NCBI RefSeq assembly: GCF_003977685.1
Contig: NZ_RYZH01000029.1
Location: forward strand, 1 to 64,000
DNA from: Tautonia sociabilis
Lineage (GTDB): Bacteria > Planctomycetota > Planctomycetia > Isosphaerales > Isosphaeraceae
Reading direction: 5' to 3'
DNA length: 64,000 nucleotides
Part shown: positions 1 through 8,222 of the stretch, in pieces
How the letters are laid out: each line of letters starts with the position of its first letter
Position numbering within the stretch: the first letter of the stretch is position 1
Position numbers and translations under genes: made by a program
Notes under the pieces: model-generated
Databases searched by the model: none
Seen by the model: only the letters and a program-made list of their open reading frames with translations
What the model was told of the DNA's origin: nothing

Positions 1-198
1 CCCATGCTCCTTCTCGTCGCCGGCGGCGGCGTCGCCGGCGCCCCCGACCTCGACCGCCTCTGCCGGGCCGGCGTCGACGCCGTCCTCGTCGGCTCCGCCC
101 TCCGCGACGGCCGCCTCAGCCCGGCCGACCTCCGCGCGCTCGCCCTCGGCGCCCCCTGCTTCCCCCGCCCCAACGAAACCGGAGAGTGGATCGGCTGA
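1..198 (+). CDS. HisA/HisF-like TIM-barrel protein, 3' fragment
   Basis: This is the last 65 codons of a gene that begins before the window; the frame is open from base 1 to the TGA at 196-198. The visible part has the layout of the final strands of a HisA-type TIM barrel: a VAGGGV phosphate-binding turn, then DLDRLCRAGVDAVLVGSAL, the second phosphate-binding loop, then DGRLSPADL. HisA isomerises ProFAR in histidine synthesis, and planctomycetes also carry HisA-like proteins of unknown role. The fragment cannot tell the two apart. The family call is fairly safe, the exact function is not. Confidence 0.6.
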   Translation, partial: PMLLLVAGGGVAGAPDLDRLCRAGVDAVLVGSALRDGRLSPADLRALALGAPCFPRPNETGEWIG

Positions 199-323
199 TC
201 CCCTTCACTCCAATCTCGCCTCCTCGATCTTGCGTCCCGCCCCCGACCTCGGTATCATCATCTCCATCAGGCCTCGTCATTCACGAGCGGCTTCTTCCTC
301 CTCGTCGAACGACGACCCCCACA

Positions 324-409
324 GCCGAAGTGGCGGAATTGGCAGACGCGCTAGGTTCAGGTCCTAGTGGGGATAACACCCCGTGGAGGTTCGAGTCCTC
401 TCTTCGGCA
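324..409 (+). tRNA. tRNA-Leu (anticodon CAG)
   Basis: An 86-nt class II tRNA with a long variable arm. The acceptor stem GCCGAAG (324-330) pairs perfectly with CTTCGGC (402-408), and the discriminator is A409. The anticodon stem CTAGG/CCTAG encloses the loop TTCAGGT, giving anticodon CAG (codon CTG). The T arm contains GGTTCGAGTCC. CCA is not encoded. Confidence 0.95.
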
Positions 410-929
410 CTCTGCATCGCAACGACGTGCGTCGTTTCAATGCTCTCCAGGATCCGGTAGTCTGAGGCCTCCAGCGCCGCATCGGGCTCTCCAGCACCGA
501 TCGACAGAGGCCCTGCGGCGAGGTCAAGTCGCTTCACCGCTCGCCGGCACAGCTCAAGGCGGAGCCCCCTCACCACGACAGAGGGGGAACCTCCTCATCG
601 CCCGGGACGAAACCGTGGCCTGCCGCACTCAACGTCCCTCGGCGGCCGGCGGCCCCGAGCCCACCACTGCCGCTCCTCGGGCGCGGGCTTGCGTCCTTGC
701 GACCACTTAAGACAACCCGGGGAGACGGGCGGCGGGAACCAGCCCGTCAATCGAAGTTCCGAAGCGCTCTTCAATCACCGATCCCCGGCCGGTATACTCC
801 ACGAACCATGCCGACCTCGTCCAGGAATCACCCACCGGCCGACACAAACCGGCATGCCACCACGGCCATTCCTCAGGTCCTGCGGAGGCCCTTCCGAGCA
901 ACGCAATAACCAGTCATTCCTACAGAATC
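410..929. other. Gene-free spacer between two tRNA genes
   Basis: I see no convincing coding sequence here. Short open frames exist on both strands but have no family resemblance, no good ribosome binding site and overlap each other. The only item worth noting is the promoter-like pair at 770-798. Confidence 0.5.
770..798 (+). promoter_or_regulatory. Possible sigma-70 promoter for tRNA-Ala
   Basis: TATACT (793-798) is a near-consensus -10 box. It lies 17 nt after TTCAAT (770-775), a weak -35 box matching consensus at three of six positions. It would start transcription about 125 nt before the tRNA-Ala gene. This is assigned by pattern only. Confidence 0.3.
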
Positions 930-1002
930 GGGGCGGTAGCTCAATTGGGAGAGCGCAGCGTTCGCAATGCTGAGGTTGAGGGTTCGATCCCCTTCCGCTC
1001 CA
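930..1002 (+). tRNA. tRNA-Ala (anticodon CGC)
   Basis: A 73-nt cloverleaf. The acceptor stem GGGGCGG (930-936) pairs with CCGCTCC (995-1001) with one G-U pair, and the discriminator is A1002. The D arm has TAGCTCAATTGGGAGAGC. The anticodon stem CAGCG/TGCTG encloses TTCGCAA, giving anticodon CGC (codon GCG). The T arm is GAGGGTTCGATCCCCTT. It is the closest RNA gene to the nuclease/ATPase operon at 1331-6978. Confidence 0.95.
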
Positions 1003-1330
1003 CTGATTTACGATGAGGCACGGGACAGCGCGATACGGAGTCCCCGAGGCAACGATGGCCCGGACCCCGGATCGCCCCTGGTGCTGACAGGTTCAGGATG
1101 GCTGGGTGGTAAGGATCGACGGGGGTCTGCGCACGCCCGCCGGAGGGGAGGCCAGCGAGGCGGAGGCCCGGCGCTGGTTCGCCAGTTGATGGCAGCGCCG
1201 AGACGACCGAGGGTCCCCAAGGCGCTCCTCACCCCGATTCGCCCGTCGGCCTCGTGATCGTCCGCGAGGCAAGCGGGGAGGGTCGCCGAGGGCAGGAGGC
1301 CAGGGCGAGTTCCGGGCCCCGGCGCCGATC
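1003..1330. other. Gene-free spacer downstream of tRNA-Ala
   Basis: About 330 nt between the tRNA-Ala 3' end and the 3' end of the minus-strand ATPase gene. I see no credible gene and no repeated copy of the tRNA 3' end that would mark an integration site. Confidence 0.45.
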
Positions 1331-4300
1331 TCAGTGCCGGGCTGGGGCGGGCTCGGTCGGGGATCGCGGGCCGGGGAGACGGGCCAGGGTGAGGATCTCC
1401 CCCTCGGGGAGTTGTTCGGTGACCAGCACCGAGCGGGCTCCCCGCAGCGCGACGACCGTCCCCTCGCGGCCGAACTGGAACTGGCCGGTTTCCTGGCCGG
1501 CAAGCCGGGAGGCGATGTCTCCACGGCAGGCGGAGAGCAGCGGCTTCATCTTGGCGATCGAAACGTCCTGGCTGATGCGCCCGAGGAACCAGCACAGGAC
1601 GTTGTCCCGGCATTTGTAGTCGAAGTCGCCGGGGTTCTGCGAGGCCAGCAGCACGCCGAGCCCAGCCGACCGGCCCCGACGCAGCAGGTTCTCCAGCGGC
1701 TCCTTGGTCGCCGGCTTGCGGACCGCCGGCAGGTACAGGTCGGCCTCGTCGAACAGGACGACCGCTTGCAGCCGCTTCGAGGGAGAGCGCGCCGCCCAGC
1801 GGCCCAGCTCGATGAGCAACTGGGACACCCAGAACTCCAGGTCGCGCTGGTCGCCGAGGAACTTCGTGCTGATGACGCTCAGGCGGGTCTTCCCCGGAAC
1901 CGTATGGGTCCCCAGCCCGAGAAGCGCCTCGGCTCGAAGCGGCTCCCCCACCGAACCAAGCAAGGCCCCCCGACCAAGGCGGAGCACCTCTAGGTCCTGC
2001 GTCAGTCCCTGGATCTGCTTCGGGTCGAGGTTGCCAATCGCGTTGACCAGTGCCGGGTCATGCTCGGCGACGAAGTCCGCCAAGAGGTCGAGCGTGATCG
2101 GCGTCCCCGGCTGGACCTGGGCGAGCACGTTGATGGCGCAGGAGAGGATGACAAGGCGGGTCTGGTGGCGGCTCCCGGCACCGTAGCCCATCATCCCGGC
2201 CAGCGCCGTGGCGGCTTGACGAGCAACGGTGAGGCGATCGGTCGAGGAGGCCTCGGCCAGATCGGCGGGGGCGACGTCGATCGTCAGCGGCCGGCCGGAG
2301 GGATCCCCCGGGGTGTAGATGGCCAGGTCGACCTGCTCGCGGAGCCGGTCGCGGCGGGCGCTCAACTCGGGGTCGTCGATCGGGGACGACCATATCTCGG
2401 GCCGGGCGTAGCCGCAGAGGTCTCCCTTGCGGTCGACGAGGATCGTGGGAATCCCGCGCAGCAAAAGCTGCTCGACGACGTTGAGCGCCAGTGTCGTCTT
2501 GCCGCTGCCCGTGCCGCCGAGAAAGGCGGCGTGCCGGGTCAGGACCTCCGGGTCGAGCGTCACCGGGCGAGTGAGCCGTCCCTCGGTGACGCCGAGGGTG
2601 ATGGCCCCGAGCTCCTCGACCGGATGCGGGCCGGGTGCGGGCCTCCCGTTCCCCGAAGGACCGTCCGACCCGGCGAGGCCCGGGGAGGATCCCGCCCCGT
2701 TGTGCAGGAGATCGCCCGCGGTGGGCTCCGGAACGGTCGACTCCCGCTGCGCGACCGGCGTCAGGTCGTCGAGCCCAAGGATCGTCCGCAGGGACGGGAG
2801 CGAGCTGATCGGCCGAGACTGACGAAGCCAGGCCGTGAACACCGGAGAGTCCGCGTACTTCCGACGGAAGGACGGCATGGCGGCCATCGCCCGCCACTCG
2901 ACGTCCTCGACGACCGCCCGTCGGCCGCCTCGGGAGAGGAACTCCCCAATCTGCCGGGCGATCTGCGTCGCCGGGTTCCCCGGGAACGCGGTGGAGCGCA
3001 CCAGGACCGGCGTCGTGCCGGCCGGATCCTTCCCGGCGAGTTGATCGACCTGCTCGACCTGCCTGGCAAGCCCGCCCCCCTTGGCCGACTTGTTGCAGAC
3101 GCCCACTCGCAATCGCCAGAGGACCTCGCCGGCCGCCGAGCAGGAGACGGCGATCGTCGAGCCCTTGACGCTGGCTTCGAAGGCGTGGCCCGTCTCAACC
3201 GCATCGGAGCAATGCCGGATCGCACCGGCCAGCAACTCCGCCAGCCCCTCCTCGTCGTCGGGGAGCACGTCCGAGAAGGAGGAAAGGTGGTCGTTCCAGG
3301 CCTGCTCCAGATGCTGGACATCCCCGTCTGGGGGCGGAGGAGGCAACGGCCCGGAGTCGTCGGGGACGATCCCACCGGCAAGCATGCACCGTTCGCGATA
3401 TGCCTGACACTGTTGCAGCACATCCCGGGTGCGCATACCCGTCACGCGGTCAATGAGCGTGTCAGGGATTGGAGCGGTGGGCAGATACTCTGTGCACCGA
3501 ATGTTGCATTCCTGGAACAGGTGACGCAGCCGGGACGAAATGAGGGCGACAACCTCATCTCGTTCGCGCAGCCCCTTGAGCCGGATCGGATCGGGGTCGC
3601 GTTCGATTCGGTCGATGATCGGCTTGGTAAGATGTTCCCTCAGCGGGATGAAGTAGTCTTCCAGGCAAGCGATGACCACGATCAGCGACGGGATGCGGCC
3701 GACCAGGTCGTTCAGCGTGGCCAGGGAGCGGCGGAAGCGGACGCCGGCCCGGTCGAGGTCGAAGAGGTCCTCAAGCTGGTCGACGCAGAGCACCAGCGGG
3801 GCCTCATGCAGGACGAGCATGAGCTCGGCGAGCTTGACGATCAGCCGCTGCGGCGCGTCGTCATAGGAGCGGGAGTCGAGCCCACCGAGCAGGGCGCGGT
3901 CGCGCTCCGAGAGCGGCTCGCAGCGCAGGTAGCGGGCGACCCGGGACTTGACCCGGGGGTTGTCGGCCTGGAGGTAGAGCAGCGCGGTCACCAGGTCGGA
4001 GTCGATGCGGTCGAAGCGTTCGTCGAAGACGATCCGATTGGTCAACTCGTCCACGGCGGCGGCCAGATCCCCCGGGTCGGACTCGCCATCTCGGATGCGG
4101 TCGAGCAGTTCGGCGGGGACTCCGGGGACGCTCTCGGCCAGGGCGGTCGACAGCCGGAGCAGGCTCGACCTCGGGTCGAGCCGCTCGTGATACGGCCGCT
4201 CCAGCGAGTCGATCAGGTTATGCAGCAGGTAGCGGCCGTAGTGGTCGGTCGCCGAGGTCATCTGCAGGTAGCCGCAGTAGCCCCGGCCCTCGCCGTGCAG

Positions 4301-4579
4301 CGCTTCTCGGAAGGCTCGCATCAGGTGGGTCTTGCCGCTGCCGGCCTCTCCCAGCAGCAGTTGGATGCGGCCGGTCGACCCCCGGGACGGATCGGAGGCA
4401 TGCCCGACCAGGTCCCGGAACCGATCTCGGGCCTCGGCGTGGATCGACTCCACGTCAAACGGGTCGGGGCGGAAGACGTCGTTGCGGTAGGCGACGGCGT
4501 GGAAGAGGCCCGGCAACACGCCGGAGCAAAAGGCGGCAACACGGGAGCCGTCAGCCTGGGGGAGGGCGGGGCGATCCAT
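1331..4579 (-). CDS. Double P-loop ATPase: ORC/AAA-like domain fused to HerA/FtsK-like translocase domain
   Basis: This 1082-residue protein holds two separate NTPase modules. The N-terminal half has Walker A GEAGSGKT (residues 77-84), Walker B with VDQLED (266-271), and a following stretch resembling the lid of ORC/Cdc6 or KAP-like AAA ATPases. Residues about 420-600 form a linker region I cannot assign. The C-terminal half is HerA/DUF87-like, with Walker A GGTGSGKT (688-695), the phrase TILVDRKGD, Walker B LFDEAD (D944, E945) and a LASQNP sensor-like motif. HerA-class ATPases are hexameric DNA translocases that often work with nucleases. It is the last gene of the operon, starting 51 nt after its upstream neighbour. 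The ATG has GAGAGGA upstream. A DNA-pumping role in defence or repair is inference. Confidence 0.8.
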   Translation of the reverse strand: MDRPALPQADGSRVAAFCSGVLPGLFHAVAYRNDVFRPDPFDVESIHAEARDRFRDLVGHASDPSRGSTGRIQLLLGEAGSGKTHLMRAFREALHGEGRGYCGYLQMTSATDHYGRYLLHNLIDSLERPYHERLDPRSSLLRLSTALAESVPGVPAELLDRIRDGESDPGDLAAAVDELTNRIVFDERFDRIDSDLVTALLYLQADNPRVKSRVARYLRCEPLSERDRALLGGLDSRSYDDAPQRLIVKLAELMLVLHEAPLVLCVDQLEDLFDLDRAGVRFRRSLATLNDLVGRIPSLIVVIACLEDYFIPLREHLTKPIIDRIERDPDPIRLKGLRERDEVVALISSRLRHLFQECNIRCTEYLPTAPIPDTLIDRVTGMRTRDVLQQCQAYRERCMLAGGIVPDDSGPLPPPPPDGDVQHLEQAWNDHLSSFSDVLPDDEEGLAELLAGAIRHCSDAVETGHAFEASVKGSTIAVSCSAAGEVLWRLRVGVCNKSAKGGGLARQVEQVDQLAGKDPAGTTPVLVRSTAFPGNPATQIARQIGEFLSRGGRRAVVEDVEWRAMAAMPSFRRKYADSPVFTAWLRQSRPISSLPSLRTILGLDDLTPVAQRESTVPEPTAGDLLHNGAGSSPGLAGSDGPSGNGRPAPGPHPVEELGAITLGVTEGRLTRPVTLDPEVLTRHAAFLGGTGSGKTTLALNVVEQLLLRGIPTILVDRKGDLCGYARPEIWSSPIDDPELSARRDRLREQVDLAIYTPGDPSGRPLTIDVAPADLAEASSTDRLTVARQAATALAGMMGYGAGSRHQTRLVILSCAINVLAQVQPGTPITLDLLADFVAEHDPALVNAIGNLDPKQIQGLTQDLEVLRLGRGALLGSVGEPLRAEALLGLGTHTVPGKTRLSVISTKFLGDQRDLEFWVSQLLIELGRWAARSPSKRLQAVVLFDEADLYLPAVRKPATKEPLENLLRRGRSAGLGVLLASQNPGDFDYKCRDNVLCWFLGRISQDVSIAKMKPLLSACRGDIASRLAGQETGQFQFGREGTVVALRGARSVLVTEQLPEGEILTLARLPGPRSPTEPAPARH

Positions 4580-4630
4580 GGCGTGCGAGTCCTCTCGGTC
4601 GAGGTGGGCCGGGCCGCAGCCGATCCAGGA

Positions 4631-5722
4631 TCAGATGCGGATGAAGTGGAAGGTGGCGCCGTAATACTCGACCTCAGACTCGCGGACGTCGCGCGGGTCC
4701 ATCGCCGGCACCAGGTCGGCCCGGGTCAGGTCGAGCAATCGGGCGTTGTTCGCCTGGGCAAGTCGCCGCTTGAACGTTCCGTCATCCATGCCATTGAAGT
4801 CCGGATCGGAGGCCAGCGCCCGTCGGACGTGAGCGATGAAGACCTTGTGCTCGCCGAAGCGGCCGGTCGGGCAGTCTCGGGCGGCCTGTAAGACGCGACG
4901 GGCGAACTCCTCGATCGGCAGCGGAGGCCGGGAGACGACCGGGGTGGGCCCCTCGCCCCCATCGGGCTCGACCTCGGGTGGTCGGGCTGGGGAGACTTCG
5001 ACCGCTCCATTCCCCGCCCCGGCCGCGGCCTCGATCCGGTCGATCCAGGCCCGCAGCGGGGCCAGGCGGAGCTCCTTGCCGTCTGCCCGGCGAGCACCAA
5101 CCGCCCGGGCCAGCAACAAGGTGATGCCCTGGTCCGGCTTGGAAACGGCCGCTCCCAGCTCTCGGCCGAGCAGGGCATTCTTGATGTTCGCGACCGTGAA
5201 CTCCTTGTCCGACTCGATCCCCAGCAATCGCCAGAACAGCGCGTTCTCCGCCTGCTTCTTCGAGGGGAACGCCCGGTCGATCGGCAGCGTCCGCACCGAT
5301 CGCAGTAGGGCGGCCTTGTAGCCGGGGTCTGTCGAGAAGTTCTTCAGCTCCTCCCCCTTCGGGATCGGCAGCCCCAGCGCCATCGCGGCGAGCGGGCCCT
5401 TCTTCAGGGCATCCCAGGTCAGCCGGGAGGGCCGGGTGGCGTAGCCGAGCGCCTCGAGCACCGATCGCCGCCCGGCGTCCGAGAGGACGACCTTTGAAAT
5501 CGTCCCCTTCTTCGTCCGGGCAAGCTCGACGAGCCCCCGGGCGGCCATCGCGTCAAGCGATCGGGTGATCCGGTCCTGGATCGCGGGCCGGGCGAGGCGA
5601 TGCTCCAGCAGGGCGCCGACGTCCTTCGTCAGAGTTGAAATCGTGGCCCCCTTCTCACCTCCGGCGAGGACTCGGGCGAGGACGAGCAGGTCGACAGGGG
5701 GGAACGCTTGCGGCGTCGTCAC
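4631..5722 (-). CDS. Winged-helix protein of the nuclease/ATPase operon (unknown family)
   Basis: A 363-residue soluble protein with no named family that I recognise. Residues 1-85 look like a winged helix: an LVLARVLAGGEKGATISTLT segment, a recognition-like helix, and a LVELARTKKGTISKVVLSDAG wing. The middle is helical, and a Pro/Glu-rich linker (about 240-270) leads to a compact C-terminal domain (about 270-363) ending in YYGATFHFIRI, possibly a second winged helix. The start codon is GTG, overlapping the TGA of the upstream nuclease gene as GTGA, so the two are probably translationally coupled. By context it may be the DNA-binding or adaptor subunit linking nuclease and translocase; that is inference. 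Confidence 0.7.
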   Translation of the reverse strand: MTTPQAFPPVDLLVLARVLAGGEKGATISTLTKDVGALLEHRLARPAIQDRITRSLDAMAARGLVELARTKKGTISKVVLSDAGRRSVLEALGYATRPSRLTWDALKKGPLAAMALGLPIPKGEELKNFSTDPGYKAALLRSVRTLPIDRAFPSKKQAENALFWRLLGIESDKEFTVANIKNALLGRELGAAVSKPDQGITLLLARAVGARRADGKELRLAPLRAWIDRIEAAAGAGNGAVEVSPARPPEVEPDGGEGPTPVVSRPPLPIEEFARRVLQAARDCPTGRFGEHKVFIAHVRRALASDPDFNGMDDGTFKRRLAQANNARLLDLTRADLVPAMDPRDVRESEVEYYGATFHFIRI

Positions 5723-6978
5723 GGGGTCGGGCCCTCCGGGTCGGGGGAGGCGGCGCGGCGGCGAGCGACCGCGTCGAGGATCGTGTCGAGCGTGTCTTCC
5801 AGACGGGGCACCACGTCGTCGGCCAGCACGCGGAGGACGAGGTAGCCGTGCTGCTGGAGGGCGAGGTCCTTGCGCCGGTCTCGGCGATAGGACTCCGCGT
5901 CATTGAAGTGGAAGTAGCCGTCGATCTCCAGCGCGATCCCGAGCGAGGCGGCCGAGAGGTCGACCTCCATGTCGGCCCGGCTTCCCCAGGGGATCGGCAG
6001 TCGGGCATTCAGCCGGAACAGCCCGGCGGTCTCGGGGAGCGACTCGAGCCGATCGAAGAGAAAGCGTTCGGCCGCGCTGCGGGAGGCGTCGGCCCCGGCC
6101 GGCCCGGCTCCGGGCCCCGGGCCCGAGACGGCGTCCAGGAACCGACCGACGAGCGTCGGCGGGGCGCCGTCGCTCGCCAGGCGTCGGATCGGCCCGGCCA
6201 ACCGGGCCGACGCCCCGGGACAAGAGCGTTCCAGGAGTCGGCCGATCTCCTCGACGCCGGCCGACGCGATCGGGATGACTCCGGCTCGGACGACATCCCG
6301 GACCCGGCCAGCCGCCGCCCCCGTCAGCAGATGATCGAGCCGGCCGGGCGCGACCGCCCAGCAAAGGGTCAGCCGAGGCTCGGCCTCGACCAGGGCGACG
6401 GCCTCCGCCGCCTCCGCGTCGAGTTCCTCGGTCCCGGAGCGATCCGAGACGACCAGCACCACCGGAAGGGCCTCCCCGGGGAGGATCGGCAGCAAGGCCG
6501 AGGCGGCCCGGATCGCCTCGATCGGGTCATCCGAACGGGGCTCGTTCCCGTCGTCGAGAATGACCCGGGCCGCCCGGATCGGGTCGTCGGGGCCCTCGGG
6601 GTCGGGCAGGCCGCGCACGAACACCTCGCGTTCGAACCGGGTCATCCCCCGGAGCCGATCGGCCAGCCCTTCCGCTGTCCGGCCGAGCCGGGGGGCCAGC
6701 CGATCGGCCAGGAGGTCGACCGGATCGCGACCCCAGCCGATCCCTTCCCTCCAGGCCAAGGCCATCGCCTGGCGGTCCGAGCGGTCCACCCGGACGACGG
6801 GGCGGCCCCGGCCCCTCGCCCAGCGGCGGACCAGGGCGGCTGCCAGCCTCGGCGGCCCGGCCAGGACCGAGAGCGTCGGGATGCCCGAGGCCCGAAGCCG
6901 CTCATGCAGGTCCAGCCGGGAGGCGTCGTCCTGCTCGGGCTTGGGCTCGAGCTCGGGGGGTGGCACTCGATCCGACAT
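5719..6978 (-). CDS. DUF559/Vsr-like PD-(D/E)XK nuclease with N-terminal degenerate NTPase-like region
   Basis: First gene of the operon, 419 residues from the chosen ATG; an in-frame ATG seven codons earlier (6999) is also possible, and neither has a strong ribosome binding site. Residues about 300-419 match the DUF559 nuclease pattern: D340 in MEVDL, then E351 and D353 in ALEIDG, then RRDRRKDLALQQHGYLVLRV. This family shares the fold of Vsr mismatch endonucleases. The N-terminal 300 residues contain LAGPPRLAAALVRR where a Walker A would sit, without the expected GKT, and PVVLVVSDRS resembling a Walker B strand, so it may be a decayed STAND or AAA domain. Operon linkage with a HerA-type ATPase suggests a DNA-cutting effector. 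Confidence 0.75.
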   Translation of the reverse strand: MSDRVPPPELEPKPEQDDASRLDLHERLRASGIPTLSVLAGPPRLAAALVRRWARGRGRPVVRVDRSDRQAMALAWREGIGWGRDPVDLLADRLAPRLGRTAEGLADRLRGMTRFEREVFVRGLPDPEGPDDPIRAARVILDDGNEPRSDDPIEAIRAASALLPILPGEALPVVLVVSDRSGTEELDAEAAEAVALVEAEPRLTLCWAVAPGRLDHLLTGAAAGRVRDVVRAGVIPIASAGVEEIGRLLERSCPGASARLAGPIRRLASDGAPPTLVGRFLDAVSGPGPGAGPAGADASRSAAERFLFDRLESLPETAGLFRLNARLPIPWGSRADMEVDLSAASLGIALEIDGYFHFNDAESYRRDRRKDLALQQHGYLVLRVLADDVVPRLEDTLDTILDAVARRRAASPDPEGPTP

Positions 6979-7456
6979 GGCACCGGAACCCGGGAGCATC
7001 GGAATTGACCCATCCTCAACCCCTCGCGTCCCTACTCTACCATGATCCGATCCTGCCCGCATGGCGATGCCCGTCGGGCCCGGCCCGGCCGACCGTCGTT
7101 GGCTCCGCCATCGGGTGCCAGTCGGAGGGGTCGCGCTCTCCTGGCGTCGGTCGACAGCACACTCCTTCCCGGGAGGCCCATGCCCGATCCGACCGCTCGA
7201 AGCCACCGAGGCTCCCCCCGTCGGAGACGAGATGCGCTCCGCCCCGAACAGCAGTAGAGGTCGGCCTCCGGCCGACAACGAGGACCGAAGCATCCTGCCG
7301 AAGGCCTAGGCAGGATTCTCCGTTACTGGCTTCTTATGGACCTGAGAAGGTGTATTGTATTCCCCGAAGAGAACAATGGTCGTGGATTACGTCTCGTTCT
7401 CGAGGCGAATTCATCTGGTGTCTCGCCCAGTCTTCAGACCCCCATGAGGTCACACG
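6979..7456. other. Divergent intergenic region
   Basis: Separates the minus-strand nuclease operon from the plus-strand deaminase gene, so it should hold both promoters. It is locally AT-richer near 7320-7380, with TGTATTGTATT at about 7350. I could not settle clear -35/-10 pairs and see no gene. Confidence 0.4.
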
Positions 7457-8131
7457 ATGAATGCAGATCGCAGGGTTCTCGCCACCCGCACCGGCCGCGT
7501 CACGCTCGGTCTGGTCCTTGGCCTCGTCCTGATCATCGGGACCGTCTGGACGCTCCAGCTCGCGAGCCCTCGCACGGCTCTGGGAGTCATCCAGGTCCCC
7601 AGCGACAAGCCGAGGATTTCTGCCCAGGAGATCATGGCGCGGTTCCCGAAGGAGAAGCATCAGGAGTTCATGCGGCGGGCGATCGCCAACTCCCGCAAGG
7701 CAGGCGTGGAATACAAGACGGGCGGCGCCTTCGGCGCGGTGATCGTGGACAAGGACGGCAAGGTGATCGCCGACGGGATGAACCACGTCGTCGCCCAGAA
7801 CGACCCAACCTGGCACGGCGAGATGCACGCGATCCGTCAGGCCTGCGCTCTGCTGAAGAAGCCCAAGCTTGACGGCTGCATCCTCTATACCTCGTCGGAG
7901 CCCTGCCCGATGTGCCTGGCCGCGGCCTACTGGGCCGCGGTGGACGGGATCATCTACGGCGCGGTCGTCGCCGACTCGAAGAAGTATGGCAACTTCGACG
8001 ACGATTTCATCTATGCCGAGTTCGCCAAGCCGGTCAAGGACCGGGCGATTTCCGAGCAGAGCCTGCTGCGCGAGGAGGCCGTCGAGGTGTGGAAGGAGTA
8101 CCAGGCCCGCAAGGACAAGGTTGACTATTGA
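7457..8131 (+). CDS. Guanine deaminase-like protein with N-terminal membrane anchor
   Basis: 224 residues. Residues 14-36 form a hydrophobic segment behind a basic N-terminus, so the enzyme is probably exported or membrane-tethered. The rest is a cytidine/guanine deaminase fold: zinc ligands H120 with E122 (HGEMHAI) and C150, C153 (SEPCPMC). The C-terminal FDDDFIYAEFAKP phrase resembles bacterial GuaD more than TadA or CodA. GuaD converts guanine to xanthine in the cytoplasm, so an envelope location would be unusual. The ATG follows TGAGGT at 7445-7450. The gene faces an OprB-type porin gene convergently. Substrate is inferred from similarity to GuaD. Confidence 0.75.
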   Translation: MNADRRVLATRTGRVTLGLVLGLVLIIGTVWTLQLASPRTALGVIQVPSDKPRISAQEIMARFPKEKHQEFMRRAIANSRKAGVEYKTGGAFGAVIVDKDGKVIADGMNHVVAQNDPTWHGEMHAIRQACALLKKPKLDGCILYTSSEPCPMCLAAAYWAAVDGIIYGAVVADSKKYGNFDDDFIYAEFAKPVKDRAISEQSLLREEAVEVWKEYQARKDKVDY

Positions 8132-8222
8132 GGACCGGTCCGCGCCGTTCTTTTCCGAGGTGGCCGGAGCGGGGCAATATCCGTCTCCGGTTCCTCATGC
8201 GGGCGGGCGGCCTTCCATCTCA

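Noticed and set aside
2060..4891. A 943-codon open frame on the plus strand opposite the ATPase gene
   Set aside because: It is the mirror of a high-GC coding strand; it has no motifs, and the minus strand encodes intact Walker motifs across the same bases.
930..7456. Integrated island with attachment sites at the tRNA-Ala gene
   Set aside because: I looked for a second copy of the tRNA 3' end (GTTCGATCCCCTTCCGCTCC) after the operon and did not see one, and there is no integrase gene. The tRNA proximity may be chance.
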